Part shown: one piece after another, positions 10,958-22,848 of the stretch
Position numbering within the stretch: the stretch's first letter is position 1
Layout of the letters: the number at the start of each line of letters is the position of its first letter
NCBI RefSeq assembly: GCF_001654865.1
Contig: NZ_LXEO01000030.1
Location: 1 to 53,281 of the forward strand
Source of the DNA: Buttiauxella noackiae ATCC 51607
Lineage (GTDB): Bacteria > Pseudomonadota > Gammaproteobacteria > Enterobacterales > Enterobacteriaceae
DNA: 53,281 nucleotides
Reading direction: 5' to 3'
Notes under the pieces: generated by a model
Told to the model about the DNA's origin: nothing
The model's database searches: none
The model's input: the letters and a program-made list of their open reading frames with translations, nothing else
Made by a program: the position numbers and the translations under genes

Positions 10958-12685
10958 ATGATTTCAGGCATTTTAGCATCCCCGGGTATCGCTTTCGGCA
11001 AGGCACTTTTGCTGAAGGAAGATGAAATTGTCATCGACCGGAAGAAAATTTCTGCCGACAAAGTTGCGCAGGAAGTTGAACGTTTCTTAAGTGGACGCGC
11101 TAAAGCGTCAGCACAATTAGAAGCGATCAAAATTAAAGCTGGCGAGACCTTCGGTGAAGAAAAGGAAGCTATCTTCGAAGGCCACATTATGTTGCTGGAA
11201 GACGAAGAGCTTGAGCAGGAAATCATAGCCCTTATCACAGATAAGTTAGTGACTGCTGATGCAGCAGCTCACGAAATTATCGAAGGCCAGGCGGTCGCGC
11301 TGGAAGAATTAGACGATGAATACCTGAAAGAACGTGCGGCTGACGTACGTGATATCGGTAAGCGTCTGCTGCGCAATATCCTTGGTCTGGCAATTATTGA
11401 CCTTAGCGCCATTCAGGATGAAGTTATCCTGGTCGCAAAAGATTTGACGCCATCTGAAACCGCACAGCTTAACCTGCAAAAGGTTCTGGGTTTCATCACC
11501 GATATCGGTGGCCGTACCTCCCACACCTCCATCATGGCGCGTTCTCTTGAGCTGCCTGCGATTGTTGGTACTGGTAGCGTGACCAACCAGGTGAAGAACG
11601 GCGATTACCTGATCCTCGATGCCGTTAACAATAAAGTTTACGTTAACCCAACCAACGAAGAGATCGAAGCTCTGCGTGCTGTACAGCAGCAAGAAGCTTC
11701 TGAGAAAGCTGAACTGGCGAAACTGAAAGATCTGCCAGCAATTACTCTCGATGGTCATCAGGTAGAAGTATGCGCAAACATCGGTACTGTTCGTGATGTC
11801 GACGGTGCTGAGCGTAATGGTGCAGAAGGTGTAGGTCTGTATCGTACAGAATTCCTGTTCATGGACCGCGATTCACTGCCGACTGAAGATGAGCAGTTCG
11901 CGGCGTACAAAGCTGTTGCTGAAGCCTGTGGCTCACAAGCAGTTATCGTACGTACCATGGATATCGGTGGCGACAAAGAGCTGCCGTACATGAACTTCCC
12001 GAAAGAAGAGAACCCGTTCCTGGGCTGGCGTGCAGTACGTATTGCTATGGATCGTAAAGAGATCCTGTACGCTCAGGTTCGCGCTATCCTGCGTGCTTCT
12101 GTATTCGGTAAATTACGTATCATGTTCCCAATGATCATCTCTGTTGAAGAAGTGCGTGCACTGAAAGCTGAGATCGAAATCATGAAGGCGCAGTTGCGTG
12201 AAGAAGGCAAAGCGTTTGACGAAACTATCGAAGTTGGCGTGATGGTTGAGACTCCGGCTGCGGCTACAATTGCTCGCCATTTGGCTAAAGAAGTCGACTT
12301 CTTCAGTATCGGTACGAATGATCTGACACAGTACACCCTGGCAGTTGACCGTGGTAATGATATGATTTCACATCTTTACCAGCCAATGTCACCGTCTGTA
12401 CTGACTCTGATTAAGCAAGTTATTGATGCTTCTCATGCAGAAGGTAAATGGACCGGTATGTGTGGTGAGCTTGCAGGCGACGAACGTGCTACACTTCTGT
12501 TGCTGGGAATGGGTCTGGACGAATTTAGTATGAGTTCCATTTCTATCCCGCGCATTAAGAAGATTATTCGTAACACGAACTTCGAAGATGCGAAGGTGTT
12601 AGCAGAGCAAGCTCTTGCTCAACCGACAACGGACGAGTTAATGACGCTGGTTAACAAGTTCATTGAAGAAAAAACAATCTGCTAA
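10958..12685 (+). CDS. ptsI: PTS enzyme I (phosphoenolpyruvate-protein phosphotransferase)
   Basis: Takes phosphate from PEP and passes it to HPr. It is 575 residues, as in E. coli. The N-terminal HPr-binding/phosphohistidine domain includes [13 protein letters not shown], whose His is about residue 189. The C-terminal PEP-binding TIM barrel includes the metal and PEP motifs [12 protein letters not shown] (about 290), [17 protein letters not shown] and GMCGELAGD with the catalytic Cys near 502. It is between ptsH and crr in one operon. Confidence 0.99.
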   Translation: MISGILASPGIAFGKALLLKEDEIVIDRKKISADKVAQEVERFLSGRAKASAQLEAIKIKAGETFGEEKEAIFEGHIMLLEDEELEQEIIALITDKLVTADAAAHEIIEGQAVALEELDDEYLKERAADVRDIGKRLLRNILGLAIIDLSAIQDEVILVAKDLTPSETAQLNLQKVLGFITDIGGRTSHTSIMARSLELPAIVGTGSVTNQVKNGDYLILDAVNNKVYVNPTNEEIEALRAVQQQEASEKAELAKLKDLPAITLDGHQVEVCANIGTVRDVDGAERNGAEGVGLYRTEFLFMDRDSLPTEDEQFAAYKAVAEACGSQAVIVRTMDIGGDKELPYMNFPKEENPFLGWRAVRIAMDRKEILYAQVRAILRASVFGKLRIMFPMIISVEEVRALKAEIEIMKAQLREEGKAFDETIEVGVMVETPAAATIARHLAKEVDFFSIGTNDLTQYTLAVDRGNDMISHLYQPMSPSVLTLIKQVIDASHAEGKWTGMCGELAGDERATLLLLGMGLDEFSMSSISIPRIKKIIRNTNFEDAKVLAEQALAQPTTDELMTLVNKFIEEKTIC

Positions 12686-12725
12686 TCCACCGGATGCGGC
12701 CCAATTTACTGCTTAGGAGAAGATC

Positions 12726-13235
12726 ATGGGTTTGTTTGATAAACTGAAATCTCTGGTTTCTGATGATAAAAAAGACACCGGAACCATTGAGATTGTTGCC
12801 CCACTTTCTGGCGAAATCGTAAACATTGAAGATGTTCCAGATGTGGTTTTCGCCGAGAAGATTGTTGGTGATGGCATTGCAATTAAACCGACTGGCAACA
12901 AAATGGTTGCTCCGGTTGACGGCACCATCGGTAAAATCTTCGAAACTAACCATGCTTTCTCTATCGAATCCGATAGCGGCATTGAGTTGTTCGTCCACTT
13001 CGGTATCGACACTGTTGAACTGAAAGGCGAAGGCTTCAAACGCATCGCAGAAGAAGGCCAGCGCGTTAAGAAAGGCGACGTAGTTATCGAGTTCGATTTG
13101 GCCCTGCTGGAAGAGAAAGCGAAGTCTACCCTGACTCCGGTTGTTATCTCCAACATGGATGAAATCAAAGAGCTGATCAAACTGACTGGTAGCGTGACTG
13201 TGGGTGAAACCCCGGTAATCCGCATCAAGAAGTAA
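12726..13235 (+). CDS. crr: PTS glucose-specific enzyme IIA
   Basis: Soluble EIIA-Glc of 169 residues. It accepts phosphate from HPr on His90 (FVHFGIDTV) with His75 (NHAFSIES) nearby. It passes the phosphate to the glucose transporter and regulates adenylate cyclase and non-PTS permeases. The N-terminal amphipathic stretch [14 protein letters not shown] is the membrane-contact segment. Last gene of the pts operon, ended by a strong terminator. Confidence 0.99.
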   Translation: MGLFDKLKSLVSDDKKDTGTIEIVAPLSGEIVNIEDVPDVVFAEKIVGDGIAIKPTGNKMVAPVDGTIGKIFETNHAFSIESDSGIELFVHFGIDTVELKGEGFKRIAEEGQRVKKGDVVIEFDLALLEEKAKSTLTPVVISNMDEIKELIKLTGSVTVGETPVIRIKK

Positions 13236-13251
13236 GCTGTCCACACAATTG

Positions 13252-13287
13252 AAAACGGCACCTCTGCCTGAGGTGCCGTTTTTTTTT
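13252..13287 (+). terminator. Terminator of ptsHI-crr
   Basis: ACGGCACCTC/GAGGTGCCGT stem, TGCCT loop and a run of nine T, 16 bp after the crr stop. It also separates crr from the convergent cysM. Confidence 0.95.
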
Positions 13288-13300
13288 GCATGCTTTAGAA

Positions 13301-14212
13301 TCAGATTCCTGAGCCTTGCGAATAACTCTCTTCGCCAAACACTCCAGTCGATAAATAACGATCGCCACGATCGCAGATAATCGCCACCACTACAGATCCA
13401 GGGTTTGCCTGCGCAACGCGCAACGCGCCAGCAACCGCACCACCCGAACTCACTCCACAGAAAATCCCCTCTTCACGCGCCATACGACGCATGGTTCTCT
13501 CGGCTTCAACTTGTGACATATCAATCACTTCATCAACCAGGTCAGGGTTGAAGATCTTCGGTAGCCATTCTTCAGGCCAGCGGCGAATCCCAGGAATACT
13601 GCTGCCATCTTCCGGCTGTAAACCAACGATGGTCACTTTTTTATCTTGCTCACGCATAAACTGACTCACGCCTGTTACCGTTCCGGTGGTGCCCATACTG
13701 GAGACAAAATGCGTGATGCGCCCCTGAGTTTGCTGCCAGATCTCTGGCCCGGTGGTGCTGTAGTGTGCATAGGGGTTATCGGGATTATTAAACTGGTCGA
13801 GAACTTTGCCCTCGCCACGTTCCTCCATCAAACGAGCGAGTTCACGGGCACCTTCCATGCCCTGCTCTTTGGTCACCAGAATCAATTCTGCGCCATAGGC
13901 TTGCATTGCCGCTTTGCGTTCCATGCTCATGTTATCGGGCATTAAAAGCTTCATGCGATAACCTTTTAGCGCCGCAATCATCGCCAGCGCAATGCCGGTA
14001 TTACCGCTGGTCGCTTCAATGAGCGTATCGCCTGGGGAGATTTCACCGCGAGCTTGCGCACGCACGATCATAGATAGTGCCGCCCTGTCTTTTACCGAGC
14101 CTGCCGGATTATTCCCTTCCAGCTTTACCCAGATTTCACTGCCGTTTTCGAGCCCGGTGCGCTGTAACTTAACCAGAGGCGTATTGCCAATCGTGCTTTC
14201 TAAGGTGTTCAC
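13301..14212 (-). CDS. cysM: Cysteine synthase B (O-acetylserine sulfhydrylase B)
   Basis: A PLP enzyme of 303 residues that makes cysteine from O-acetylserine with sulfide, or S-sulfocysteine with thiosulfate. Lys41 in NPAGSVKDRAA is the PLP lysine; [10 protein letters not shown] and the GTTGTVTGV phosphate loop follow. It lies downstream of cysPUWA on the same strand as in E. coli, but a hairpin terminator separates it from cysA. In E. coli pdxK, yfeK and yfeS stand between crr and cysM; they are absent here. Confidence 0.98.
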   Translation of the reverse strand: MNTLESTIGNTPLVKLQRTGLENGSEIWVKLEGNNPAGSVKDRAALSMIVRAQARGEISPGDTLIEATSGNTGIALAMIAALKGYRMKLLMPDNMSMERKAAMQAYGAELILVTKEQGMEGARELARLMEERGEGKVLDQFNNPDNPYAHYSTTGPEIWQQTQGRITHFVSSMGTTGTVTGVSQFMREQDKKVTIVGLQPEDGSSIPGIRRWPEEWLPKIFNPDLVDEVIDMSQVEAERTMRRMAREEGIFCGVSSGGAVAGALRVAQANPGSVVVAIICDRGDRYLSTGVFGEESYSQGSGI

Positions 14213-14231
14213 TTGCCTATCCAGATATAAG

Positions 14232-14256
14232 AAAAGCGGCCACGTGGGCCGCTTTT
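14232..14256 (-). terminator. Terminator between cysA and cysM
   Basis: AAAAGCGGCC/GGCCGCTTTT stem with a short ACGTG loop; on the minus strand it is followed by CTTATAT. It probably limits read-through from cysPUWA into cysM. Confidence 0.78.
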
Positions 14257-14282
14257 GCGTGTCGTGTTGTTCAATAAACTTA

Positions 14283-15383
14283 TCAGGCAGTCTGCGCCAG
14301 GTCTAGTTGGCCATTATAAGTAGGCTGAATTCGATTCTTCCCATCATACAAACGTGCATGTTGCAGGCCCACGAACAATCGTTCACCGCGCACAGGAACA
14401 TGATCTTCACGCAGAACCACCGTTAACGGTTCGTCGTACCAGCCAAGCGGCTGCACAACTAATTGCATGTAATGCCCTCGAGGACTGATCTCCAGCACTT
14501 GCACAGGCAATGGGGAATCCAGATTGGTACGGCGGCTGACATCCACTTCCCACGGACGCAGGAACAAATCCACCGCCCCCTGGTGAGCTGGTGTGAAGCC
14601 CAACGGCCAACGGTGTGCCCCAACGTGGAATTGGCTACCGCGAATAGTGCCTTTCATGCGATTAACTTCACCGAGAAATTCCAACACGAAGCGCGTCGCT
14701 GGTTCGCGCCATACCGCTTCCGGTGTATCAACCTGCTCGATATTCCCCTGGCTCATCACCACAACCCTATCCGCAACTTCCATCGCTTCTTCCTGGTCGT
14801 GAGTAACGAACACACTGGTGAATTTCAGCTCTTCATGCAGTTGGCGTAACCAGCGGCGAAGTTCTTTACGCACCTGCGCATCCAGTGCACCAAACGGCTC
14901 ATCAAGCAGCAGGATTTGTGGCTCAACCGCCAACGCACGTGCTAAAGCGACACGTTGCTTCTGCCCACCAGAAAGCTGCGCCGGGAATCGTTCTGCCAGA
15001 TGGGATAGCTGCACCATCTCCAGCAAACGCGTCACTTTCTGTTTGATAACAGCAGAAGACGGGCGCTCGCGGCGTGGCAACACCGTCAGGCCGAAGGCGA
15101 TATTGTCGAACACCGTCATATGGCGGAAGAGTGCATAATGCTGGAATACGAAACCGACTTTACGGTCACGCGCATGGATGCGGCTAACATCGGTGCCATG
15201 GAAACTAATGCGCCCGCTGTTCTGGTGCTCAAGGCCCGCGATAATACGCAGCAGCGTGGTTTTGCCTGAACCTGACGGCCCCAGCAATGCCACCATTTGG
15301 CCAGAAGGGATATCCAGAGAGATATCATTCAGCACCTGGGTGCGACCAAAAGACTTCTTAATATTGGTAATATCAATGCTCAT
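14283..15383 (-). CDS. cysA: Sulfate/thiosulfate ABC transporter ATP-binding protein
   Basis: Energises sulfate/thiosulfate import. It is 366 residues. Walker A is GPSGSGKTT (about 34-42), the Q-loop lies in VFQHYALF, the ABC signature is [15 protein letters not shown] (about 135), Walker B is [12 protein letters not shown], and the switch His is in [13 protein letters not shown]-terminal regulatory TOBE-like domain follows. It overlaps the 3' end of cysW by 11 bp. Confidence 0.98.
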   Translation of the reverse strand: MSIDITNIKKSFGRTQVLNDISLDIPSGQMVALLGPSGSGKTTLLRIIAGLEHQNSGRISFHGTDVSRIHARDRKVGFVFQHYALFRHMTVFDNIAFGLTVLPRRERPSSAVIKQKVTRLLEMVQLSHLAERFPAQLSGGQKQRVALARALAVEPQILLLDEPFGALDAQVRKELRRWLRQLHEELKFTSVFVTHDQEEAMEVADRVVVMSQGNIEQVDTPEAVWREPATRFVLEFLGEVNRMKGTIRGSQFHVGAHRWPLGFTPAHQGAVDLFLRPWEVDVSRRTNLDSPLPVQVLEISPRGHYMQLVVQPLGWYDEPLTVVLREDHVPVRGERLFVGLQHARLYDGKNRIQPTYNGQLDLAQTA

Positions 15384-16248
15384 GATTTCCCTCCTGTTGC
15401 AGGCGTTTTTCCTGGCTATTCAAACGCCACTGCACCGCACTCTTTAAGAACAACGTAACGATTGCCATCAGGGTTAATAACGCTGCGGCGGTAAACGAGC
15501 CGACTGTGTTGTAGTCCTGCTGCAGCAATTCAATCTGTAACGGCAGCGAGAATGTCTCGCCGCGAATAGAACCGGAAACCACCGACACGGCACCAAATTC
15601 ACCAATCGCACGTGCATTGGTTAATACCACGCCGTAAAGCAGCGCCCAGCGAATATTCGGTAAAGTGACACGACGGAACATCTGCCAACCGGATGCACCG
15701 AGTAAAATCGCCGCTTCGTCTTCCTGGCTGCCCTGGCTCAGCATCACTGGCACCAGCTCACGCACGACAAACGGGCAGGTCACGAAAATAGTGACCAATA
15801 CCATACCCGGCCAGGCGAACATAATCTGGATGTTATGGGCATCCATAAAGCCTGCGAGCGGGCCGTTCGAACCGTAAAACAGCAAATAAACCAGACCCGC
15901 CACCACTGGCGAAACCGCGAATGGAATATCAAGCAGTGTTAATAACAACTGGCGACCAGGGAAATCAAAACGTGTTACCAGCCAGGCAAGCAAAATACCG
16001 AACACCAGGTTTACCGGCACAGTAATCAGCGCAATCATCACGGTTAACCAGATCGCGTGCAGCATATCCGGGTCAACAATATTCTGCAGCGCAGGCATCA
16101 GCCCTTTCGAAAAGGCCTGAGCGAAAATAGAGGCCACCGGTACCACCAGCAGCAAAAACGAAATTAGTACGCCGAGGCCAATCAATGTCCATTTGCCCCA
16201 GTTAAATCCCGTGCGGCGATAGCTTTTCAATTCAGTTACATCCGTCAT
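15373..16248 (-). CDS. cysW: Sulfate/thiosulfate ABC transporter permease CysW
   Basis: Inner-membrane permease of 291 residues with six hydrophobic segments (first at about 18-42). The EAA loop [22 protein letters not shown] contacts CysA. Its start codon overlaps the cysU stop by one base and its end overlaps cysA, showing tight coupling in cysPUWA. Confidence 0.97.
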   Translation of the reverse strand: MTDVTELKSYRRTGFNWGKWTLIGLGVLISFLLLVVPVASIFAQAFSKGLMPALQNIVDPDMLHAIWLTVMIALITVPVNLVFGILLAWLVTRFDFPGRQLLLTLLDIPFAVSPVVAGLVYLLFYGSNGPLAGFMDAHNIQIMFAWPGMVLVTIFVTCPFVVRELVPVMLSQGSQEDEAAILLGASGWQMFRRVTLPNIRWALLYGVVLTNARAIGEFGAVSVVSGSIRGETFSLPLQIELLQQDYNTVGSFTAAALLTLMAIVTLFLKSAVQWRLNSQEKRLQQEGNHEH

Positions 16249-17081
16249 CAGTGACCTACCACGCGTCGACCAAAGCGACTTTGCAACGTGTTAATGGTAA
16301 ACAACAACAGCAGTGAAGCCGCGAGAATCACCGAGGCAATCGCGCTGGCTGCCGGGTAATCGAACTCCTGCAAACGCACGAAAATCATCAGCGATGTCAC
16401 TTCGGTTTTCCAGGCGATGTTCCCGGCGATAAAAATCACCGCGCCAAACTCACCGAGGCTGCGGGTGAACGAGAGCGCAACACCCGCCATCAATGCCGGA
16501 GAAAGCTCAGGCAAAATCACGCGGCGGAAACTCTGCCAACGCGTTGCCCCCAGCGTTTCTGCTGCCTCTTCATATTCCGGGCCAAGTTCTTCAAGCACCG
16601 GCTGAATAGTTCGCACCACAAACGGGATGCTGGTAAACGCCATAGCGACTGCAATACCCAACCAGGTATAAGTGACTTTAATGCCGAACTGCGCCAGCCA
16701 TTCGCCGTACCAGCCGTTAACTGAAAATAGCCCGGCAAGCGTTAAGCCCGCCACCGCCGTTGGCAGCGCAAACGGTAGATCCATTAATGCATCAAGCAGG
16801 CTACGGCCTGGAAATTGGTAGCGCGTTAAAATCCACGCCATCAACATGCCAAAGAAACCGTTGAAGATAGACGCCACGCCCGCAGAGAGCAGTGTGACTT
16901 TATATGCCGCCACTACCTGCGGGTTGGTGATCACTTCCCAATACTGCGCCAGCGTCATCTCGGAGAGTTGCATTACCAGCGCGCTTAACGGCAGCAGCAA
17001 AATCAGGCAAACAAACAGCAAACTGGTGCCGAGGCTTAAGGTAAAGCCTGGCAGCACGCGTTTGGAAGAAACCGCTAACAT
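16248..17081 (-). CDS. cysU: Sulfate/thiosulfate ABC transporter permease CysU (CysT)
   Basis: Inner-membrane permease partner of CysW; 277 residues and six hydrophobic segments. The EAA loop is YEEAAETLGATRWQSFRRVILP. It starts directly after the cysP stop with no gap. Confidence 0.97.
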   Translation of the reverse strand: MLAVSSKRVLPGFTLSLGTSLLFVCLILLLPLSALVMQLSEMTLAQYWEVITNPQVVAAYKVTLLSAGVASIFNGFFGMLMAWILTRYQFPGRSLLDALMDLPFALPTAVAGLTLAGLFSVNGWYGEWLAQFGIKVTYTWLGIAVAMAFTSIPFVVRTIQPVLEELGPEYEEAAETLGATRWQSFRRVILPELSPALMAGVALSFTRSLGEFGAVIFIAGNIAWKTEVTSLMIFVRLQEFDYPAASAIASVILAASLLLLFTINTLQSRFGRRVVGH

Positions 17082-18098
17082 TTACTTATGCCCCGCCGCT
17101 ACAAGCTTGTCGAACTCACCGCCGCTGGCGAAATGAGTTTTCATCACCTCAGGCCAGCCGCCAAATTCATCTTCCACGCGGAACAGTTCCGTCTGCGGGA
17201 ATTTATCCTTCAGCTTTTCCATCACCTGCGGGTTATTCACGCGGTAGTAATAATCGGTAATGATGGTTTGCGCCGCCGGGGTATACAGGAAGTTCAGATA
17301 CTCTTTTGCCGCTTTTTCAGTACCGTTGGCCTTCACATTTTTATCAACCCAGGCGACCGGGAATTCAGCCAAAATATTGACCTTAGGCACCACCACTTCG
17401 TAGCCATCTTTCTCGTACTGTTTGCTGATGTTGTTCACTTCAGATTCAAAGCTAATCAGCACGTCGCCCAAACCACGCTCAACGAAGGTAGTTGTCGCAC
17501 CACGGCCACCCGTATCAAACACTTCAACGTTTTTCAGGAACTGCGTCATAAACTGTTCGGTTTTGGCTTTATCGCCGCCGTCAGCTTTATTTGCTGCGCC
17601 CCACGCGCCTAAATAGGTGTAACGCGCGTTACCGGAGGTTTTTGGATTAGGGAAAATCAGTTTTACGCCTGGGCGAACCAAATCGCTCCAGTCGTGAATA
17701 TTCTTCGGGTTACCTTTGCGCACCAGAAACGCCATGGTGGAATAAAACGGCGAGCTGTTGTTCGGCAAACGCGTCTGCCAGTCGGCAGGGATCAGGTTGC
17801 CTTTGTCATGCAGAATCTGCACATCGGACACCTGGTTATAAGTTACAACGTCTGCTTTTAAACCCTGCAAAATCGCCAGTGCCTGTTTTGATGACCCGGC
17901 ATGAGATTGTTTAATCACCAACTTGTCGCCGTTATTTTCCTCGGCCCACTGTTTCTGGAACGCAGGATTGAGCGCAGCAAATAGTTCGCGAGACACATCA
18001 TAAGAGCTGTTCAGCAGTTCTGTGGCATGGGCTGAACCCGCCAATAACGCAGAAACAACAAGCGCACTCCAGAGTTTTTTGACTGACGTTTTGGCCAT
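17082..18098 (-). CDS. cysP: Periplasmic thiosulfate-binding protein CysP
   Basis: Solute-binding protein that delivers thiosulfate/sulfate to the CysUW permease. It is 338 residues. A Sec signal peptide ([19 protein letters not shown], cleaved about residue 25) is followed by the mature start [14 protein letters not shown]. Conserved binding-site motifs include SHAGSSKQA and [16 protein letters not shown]. It is the first gene of cysPUWA. The 245-bp region upstream should contain the CysB-dependent promoter; TTTGACA occurs near 18162 on the minus strand, but no clear -10 is spaced from it. Confidence 0.97.
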   Translation of the reverse strand: MAKTSVKKLWSALVVSALLAGSAHATELLNSSYDVSRELFAALNPAFQKQWAEENNGDKLVIKQSHAGSSKQALAILQGLKADVVTYNQVSDVQILHDKGNLIPADWQTRLPNNSSPFYSTMAFLVRKGNPKNIHDWSDLVRPGVKLIFPNPKTSGNARYTYLGAWGAANKADGGDKAKTEQFMTQFLKNVEVFDTGGRGATTTFVERGLGDVLISFESEVNNISKQYEKDGYEVVVPKVNILAEFPVAWVDKNVKANGTEKAAKEYLNFLYTPAAQTIITDYYYRVNNPQVMEKLKDKFPQTELFRVEDEFGGWPEVMKTHFASGGEFDKLVAAGHK

Positions 18099-18251
18099 TG
18101 GGCACCCTTATAAATGTGATAACCACCGAACTTCATGGTTACCAGTGTATTTATAACGAGTGTCAAAGCTGTAACGGTTTTATATATCGTTTGGTGATTT
18201 GCAATAAGAAAGGGGTATAAGACGCGGGGAAGTCGTTGACGGTGGAAAACT

Positions 18252-18338
18252 GCCGGATGGCGCTGACGCTTATCCGACCTGCATCACCTGATCTGACGTG
18301 TTTTGTAGGGCGGGTAAGCGCAAGCGTCACCCGCCATC
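18252..18338. repeat. REP/BIME element (two REP units)
   Basis: GCCGGATGGCGCTGACGCTTATCCGACC (18252-18279) and TGTAGGGCGGGTAAGCGCAAGCGTCACCCGCC (18304-18335) are two oppositely oriented REP palindromes with a short linker, the classic BIME layout. It lies between the cysP promoter region and the yfeX stop, exactly where E. coli carries ucpA-murRQP. Confidence 0.88.
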
Positions 18339-18343
18339 AAAGA

Positions 18344-19243
18344 CTACAGGCTTAACAACTTATCCAGCGATGGCGCGAAATAATAACCACCGGTCACCGG
18401 TCGGGTAAAACGCAACATGCCGTCACGCTTGCCGTCAGTTTCGCCAAACATACTCAGCAATTGCTGCTCGATGTTGTGCAAACGTGCGCAATACGCGATG
18501 AAGTACAGGCCGTGCACGCCACTGGCAGTGCCGTACGGCAGACTCTGACGAACAATCTTCAGGCCTTTGCCGTTTTCTTTCAAATCAACACGGGTCAGGT
18601 GAGATGTATCCGGGCGCTCGTCACCATCAATCTCTTCATTGGCTTCTTTCGTACGGCCAATGATCATCTCCTGATCGCTCACACTCATGCGATTAAGCTG
18701 CTTGAGATTATGTTCCCAGCGCTGGACGAATACATAGCTGCCGCCCGCATCCACACCGTCATTAATGACCGCCACTTCACGGCGAGTCTCTTCGCCCTGT
18801 GGGTTTTCGGTGCCATCAACAAAACCGCTTAAATCGCGATCTTCAACCCAACGGAAACCATGGATTTCTTCTTCAATTTTCAGTGCGTCGCCAAACGCGG
18901 CAAGTGCCGCCTGCGCCACAGAGAAATTCACGTCATGGCGCAGAGAAAGAATATGGATCATCACATCGTGCTGGGTCGCTGGCGCAAGGCCCTTGCCCAA
19001 TGGAGCAAAGTTTTTCAACTCAGTCGCACCCACTCCGCCACTGAGATCGCGCCACAAGTCGTGACCAAATGCCACCACCGCACCTAAATTCGCATCAGGG
19101 AATTTATCCTGAAACGTAATCAGTGATTGATTAAAGGTTTTACAGCCCTGGCGAATAGCATCGAAATCACCCTGAATACTCGCTTCCAGCCAAATGGCGG
19201 CGCGACAATGTTCTGGCAGAATGCCAGTTTGAACACGAGACAT
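18344..19243 (-). CDS. yfeX: DyP-type haem peroxidase YfeX
   Basis: A 299-residue dye-decolourising-type peroxidase that binds haem. The E. coli protein oxidises porphyrinogens; a proposed deferrochelatase role is disputed. The GFVDGTENP motif (residues about 141-149) carries the catalytic Asp, and the proximal His lies in [15 protein letters not shown] or the nearby conserved His. The start at 19243 is chosen because AGGAGG lies 5-10 nt upstream and the product begins [16 protein letters not shown] like E. coli; the frame is open 7 codons further upstream. Confidence 0.94.
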   Translation of the reverse strand: MSRVQTGILPEHCRAAIWLEASIQGDFDAIRQGCKTFNQSLITFQDKFPDANLGAVVAFGHDLWRDLSGGVGATELKNFAPLGKGLAPATQHDVMIHILSLRHDVNFSVAQAALAAFGDALKIEEEIHGFRWVEDRDLSGFVDGTENPQGEETRREVAVINDGVDAGGSYVFVQRWEHNLKQLNRMSVSDQEMIIGRTKEANEEIDGDERPDTSHLTRVDLKENGKGLKIVRQSLPYGTASGVHGLYFIAYCARLHNIEQQLLSMFGETDGKRDGMLRFTRPVTGGYYFAPSLDKLLSL

Positions 19244-19346
19244 GAATCCTCCTAAAAAACACACGCCACTCTACGTGGCGTTTATTCCCTTATGATACCC
19301 AATTCCGGCAGCACCTTATTGAGAAGGCGCAAGCCAGCGGTTATTT

Positions 19347-19922
19347 TTATCGACGCCAGATAATTTTACTGATCTTCCAGTTTTTGAGCGTATCGTCAGA
19401 CGGCATCAACTCCTGCCCGCCATGCCATTCGCCGCTAAAAATGTAGCTGATATGCTGGCTATCTTTGGCCTTGCACTCAACACCTGCGCTATCATCTTCA
19501 GTCCCTTTGACACACGCACCAAATGCTTTGTCATACAGAGAGCTAAAAGTGGTACCAATCTTCACGCCACTATCGGTTTCGATGTTGCTATCCATAACGT
19601 CAACGCGGCTTACTGTGCCTTTTTCGCCATTGACAACAACCATCACGGTTTTGTCATCCATCGCTTCATAGAAGCGAACAATCTCACCTTTATCGGTTTT
19701 CATGCCGCTGCGTAAACGGTAGTTATCATTCAACGCGCTGCTGACCGCTTTTTCATCCATTGGCGTGCTGGCATTTAACTCCCCTACGCCCTTTTCACTA
19801 ACTTCAATCGACGAACCAAACCAGTTCCACGGATTTGCCGCAGACCAGTTGACGGATGACAGCGTCGAACAGCCTGCTAACACCAGCGGCAGCCCCAATA
19901 ACATCAGGCGCAGTTTTTTCAT
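19347..19922 (-). CDS. yfeY: Predicted outer-membrane lipoprotein YfeY
   Basis: A 191-residue lipoprotein of unknown function (DUF1131 type). The signal peptide KKLRLMLLGLPLVLAGC ends in an LAGC lipobox with Cys about residue 18; Ser after Cys points to outer-membrane sorting. The start at 19922 is favoured by AAGGA upstream and by a normal signal-peptide length; an ATG 7 codons upstream is the alternative. It lies between yfeZ and yfeX on the same strand, as in E. coli. Confidence 0.9.
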   Translation of the reverse strand: MKKLRLMLLGLPLVLAGCSTLSSVNWSAANPWNWFGSSIEVSEKGVGELNASTPMDEKAVSSALNDNYRLRSGMKTDKGEIVRFYEAMDDKTVMVVVNGEKGTVSRVDVMDSNIETDSGVKIGTTFSSLYDKAFGACVKGTEDDSAGVECKAKDSQHISYIFSGEWHGGQELMPSDDTLKNWKISKIIWRR

Positions 19923-19985
19923 CAGAAATTCCTTATTAAGCATGGATACGCGCTTTGGAGTGCAAACTTTCCCAAAAGTGCCCGG

Positions 19986-20432
19986 TTATTCACGATTGAT
20001 GATGAAGTAATCCCGTAAACGACGACTGGTGGCTAACCACCACAAGGCAAATAAATCGGCAAGCAGCAGGAGCAAGGTTACTCCTGTCAGATCCTCACCT
20101 TGCCACAGCAGCAATAACTGCCAGGTCAGTAGCACCAATTGTGCTGCAATTAACACCCAGCGCACCGCTGCCCAAACACGGGGATACAAATGTCGGCGAC
20201 CACTGATCATAAAGGCCAATGCCGCAGGAACGCCAGGCAATAGCCCAAACCAGAAATTGTCGCGGTCAGGATAGAAAACCCCAAGGATGGCATCGCCCTG
20301 TTGACGGGATGCCGCCGCCAGTACCAGAACAAACCAGGTTCGCGCCTGCAAAAGAAGGGTACACCAGAACAACAAAGGTGTTTTCAGATTACCGTGGGTA
20401 TCGTAATCCGAAGGTGGGTACAGCACAGGCAT
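19986..20432 (-). CDS. yfeZ: Inner-membrane protein YfeZ (DUF2919)
   Basis: A 148-residue membrane protein of unknown function with four hydrophobic segments (about 18-40, 62-80, 90-112 and 115-133). It starts [19 protein letters not shown]. Its ATG shares a base with the ypeA stop (TAATG), so the two are translationally coupled. Confidence 0.9.
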   Translation of the reverse strand: MPVLYPPSDYDTHGNLKTPLLFWCTLLLQARTWFVLVLAAASRQQGDAILGVFYPDRDNFWFGLLPGVPAALAFMISGRRHLYPRVWAAVRWVLIAAQLVLLTWQLLLLWQGEDLTGVTLLLLLADLFALWWLATSRRLRDYFIINRE

Positions 20433-20857
20433 TAATATTCCTGGTCTTCAATCAATCGCTTGCCGAGTAGCATCACATCTTGTTGCTCATACTCGAGCCG
20501 CTCATACATACCAATCACCAGGTCATTTTCTTCACGCACCATGATTTGAATTTTTGGGCAGCCGCGCGCGATGAGCTTTTTCTCAAGACGGCTTAATAGC
20601 GCATTAGCGATACCGCGACCACGATATTCGGGATGAACTCCAAGATAATATGCTGAACCCCGGTGACCGTCATAGCCACCCATCAGCGAACCAACCACTT
20701 CACCGCCTACTTCTGCCACTAAAAACAGATCCGCGTCATGATTGAGTTTACGTTCAATGTCCATTTCAGGATCGTTCCATGGACGCAGTAAGTCGCAACG
20801 TTCCCAAAGCGTAATGACTTCTTCGAAATCATCCTGGCGAAAAACTCGTATTTCCAT
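20432..20857 (-). CDS. ypeA: GNAT-family acetyltransferase YpeA
   Basis: A 141-residue GNAT fold protein. The acetyl-CoA-binding motif is [17 protein letters not shown] (about residues 80-96). The substrate is unknown, although the family has been compared with RimI. The start at 20857 gives [14 protein letters not shown] as in E. coli; the frame is open 24 codons further but without a better start. Confidence 0.92.
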   Translation of the reverse strand: MEIRVFRQDDFEEVITLWERCDLLRPWNDPEMDIERKLNHDADLFLVAEVGGEVVGSLMGGYDGHRGSAYYLGVHPEYRGRGIANALLSRLEKKLIARGCPKIQIMVREENDLVIGMYERLEYEQQDVMLLGKRLIEDQEY

Positions 20858-21063
20858 GGTATTAGCCACCCGAAAGTCTAAAAGAGTGATTATGGCGTTA
20901 AGTTTCTGTTTAGCCAATATCTGCCGCAAAACGAAGCAAAAAATGACATACTAGCCGCTCATTCATTTTTGGTAATGAAAATCCCATAAATGCTTGTCGT
21001 TTACCCTTTGCCGATACGCTATAAATGCCTATCTGCAATTTTTAAGATAAAAATATTAGCCGC

Positions 21064-22847
<1,784 letters not shown>

Positions 22848-22848
22848 A

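Noticed and set aside
12660-13291. Two minus-strand frames of more than 190 codons opposite crr
   Set aside because: They are antisense to crr, which matches EIIA-Glc along its full length; highly biased codon use makes such shadows common.
18461-19087. Several plus-strand frames opposite yfeX
   Set aside because: Shadows of yfeX, with no ribosome binding site or family match.
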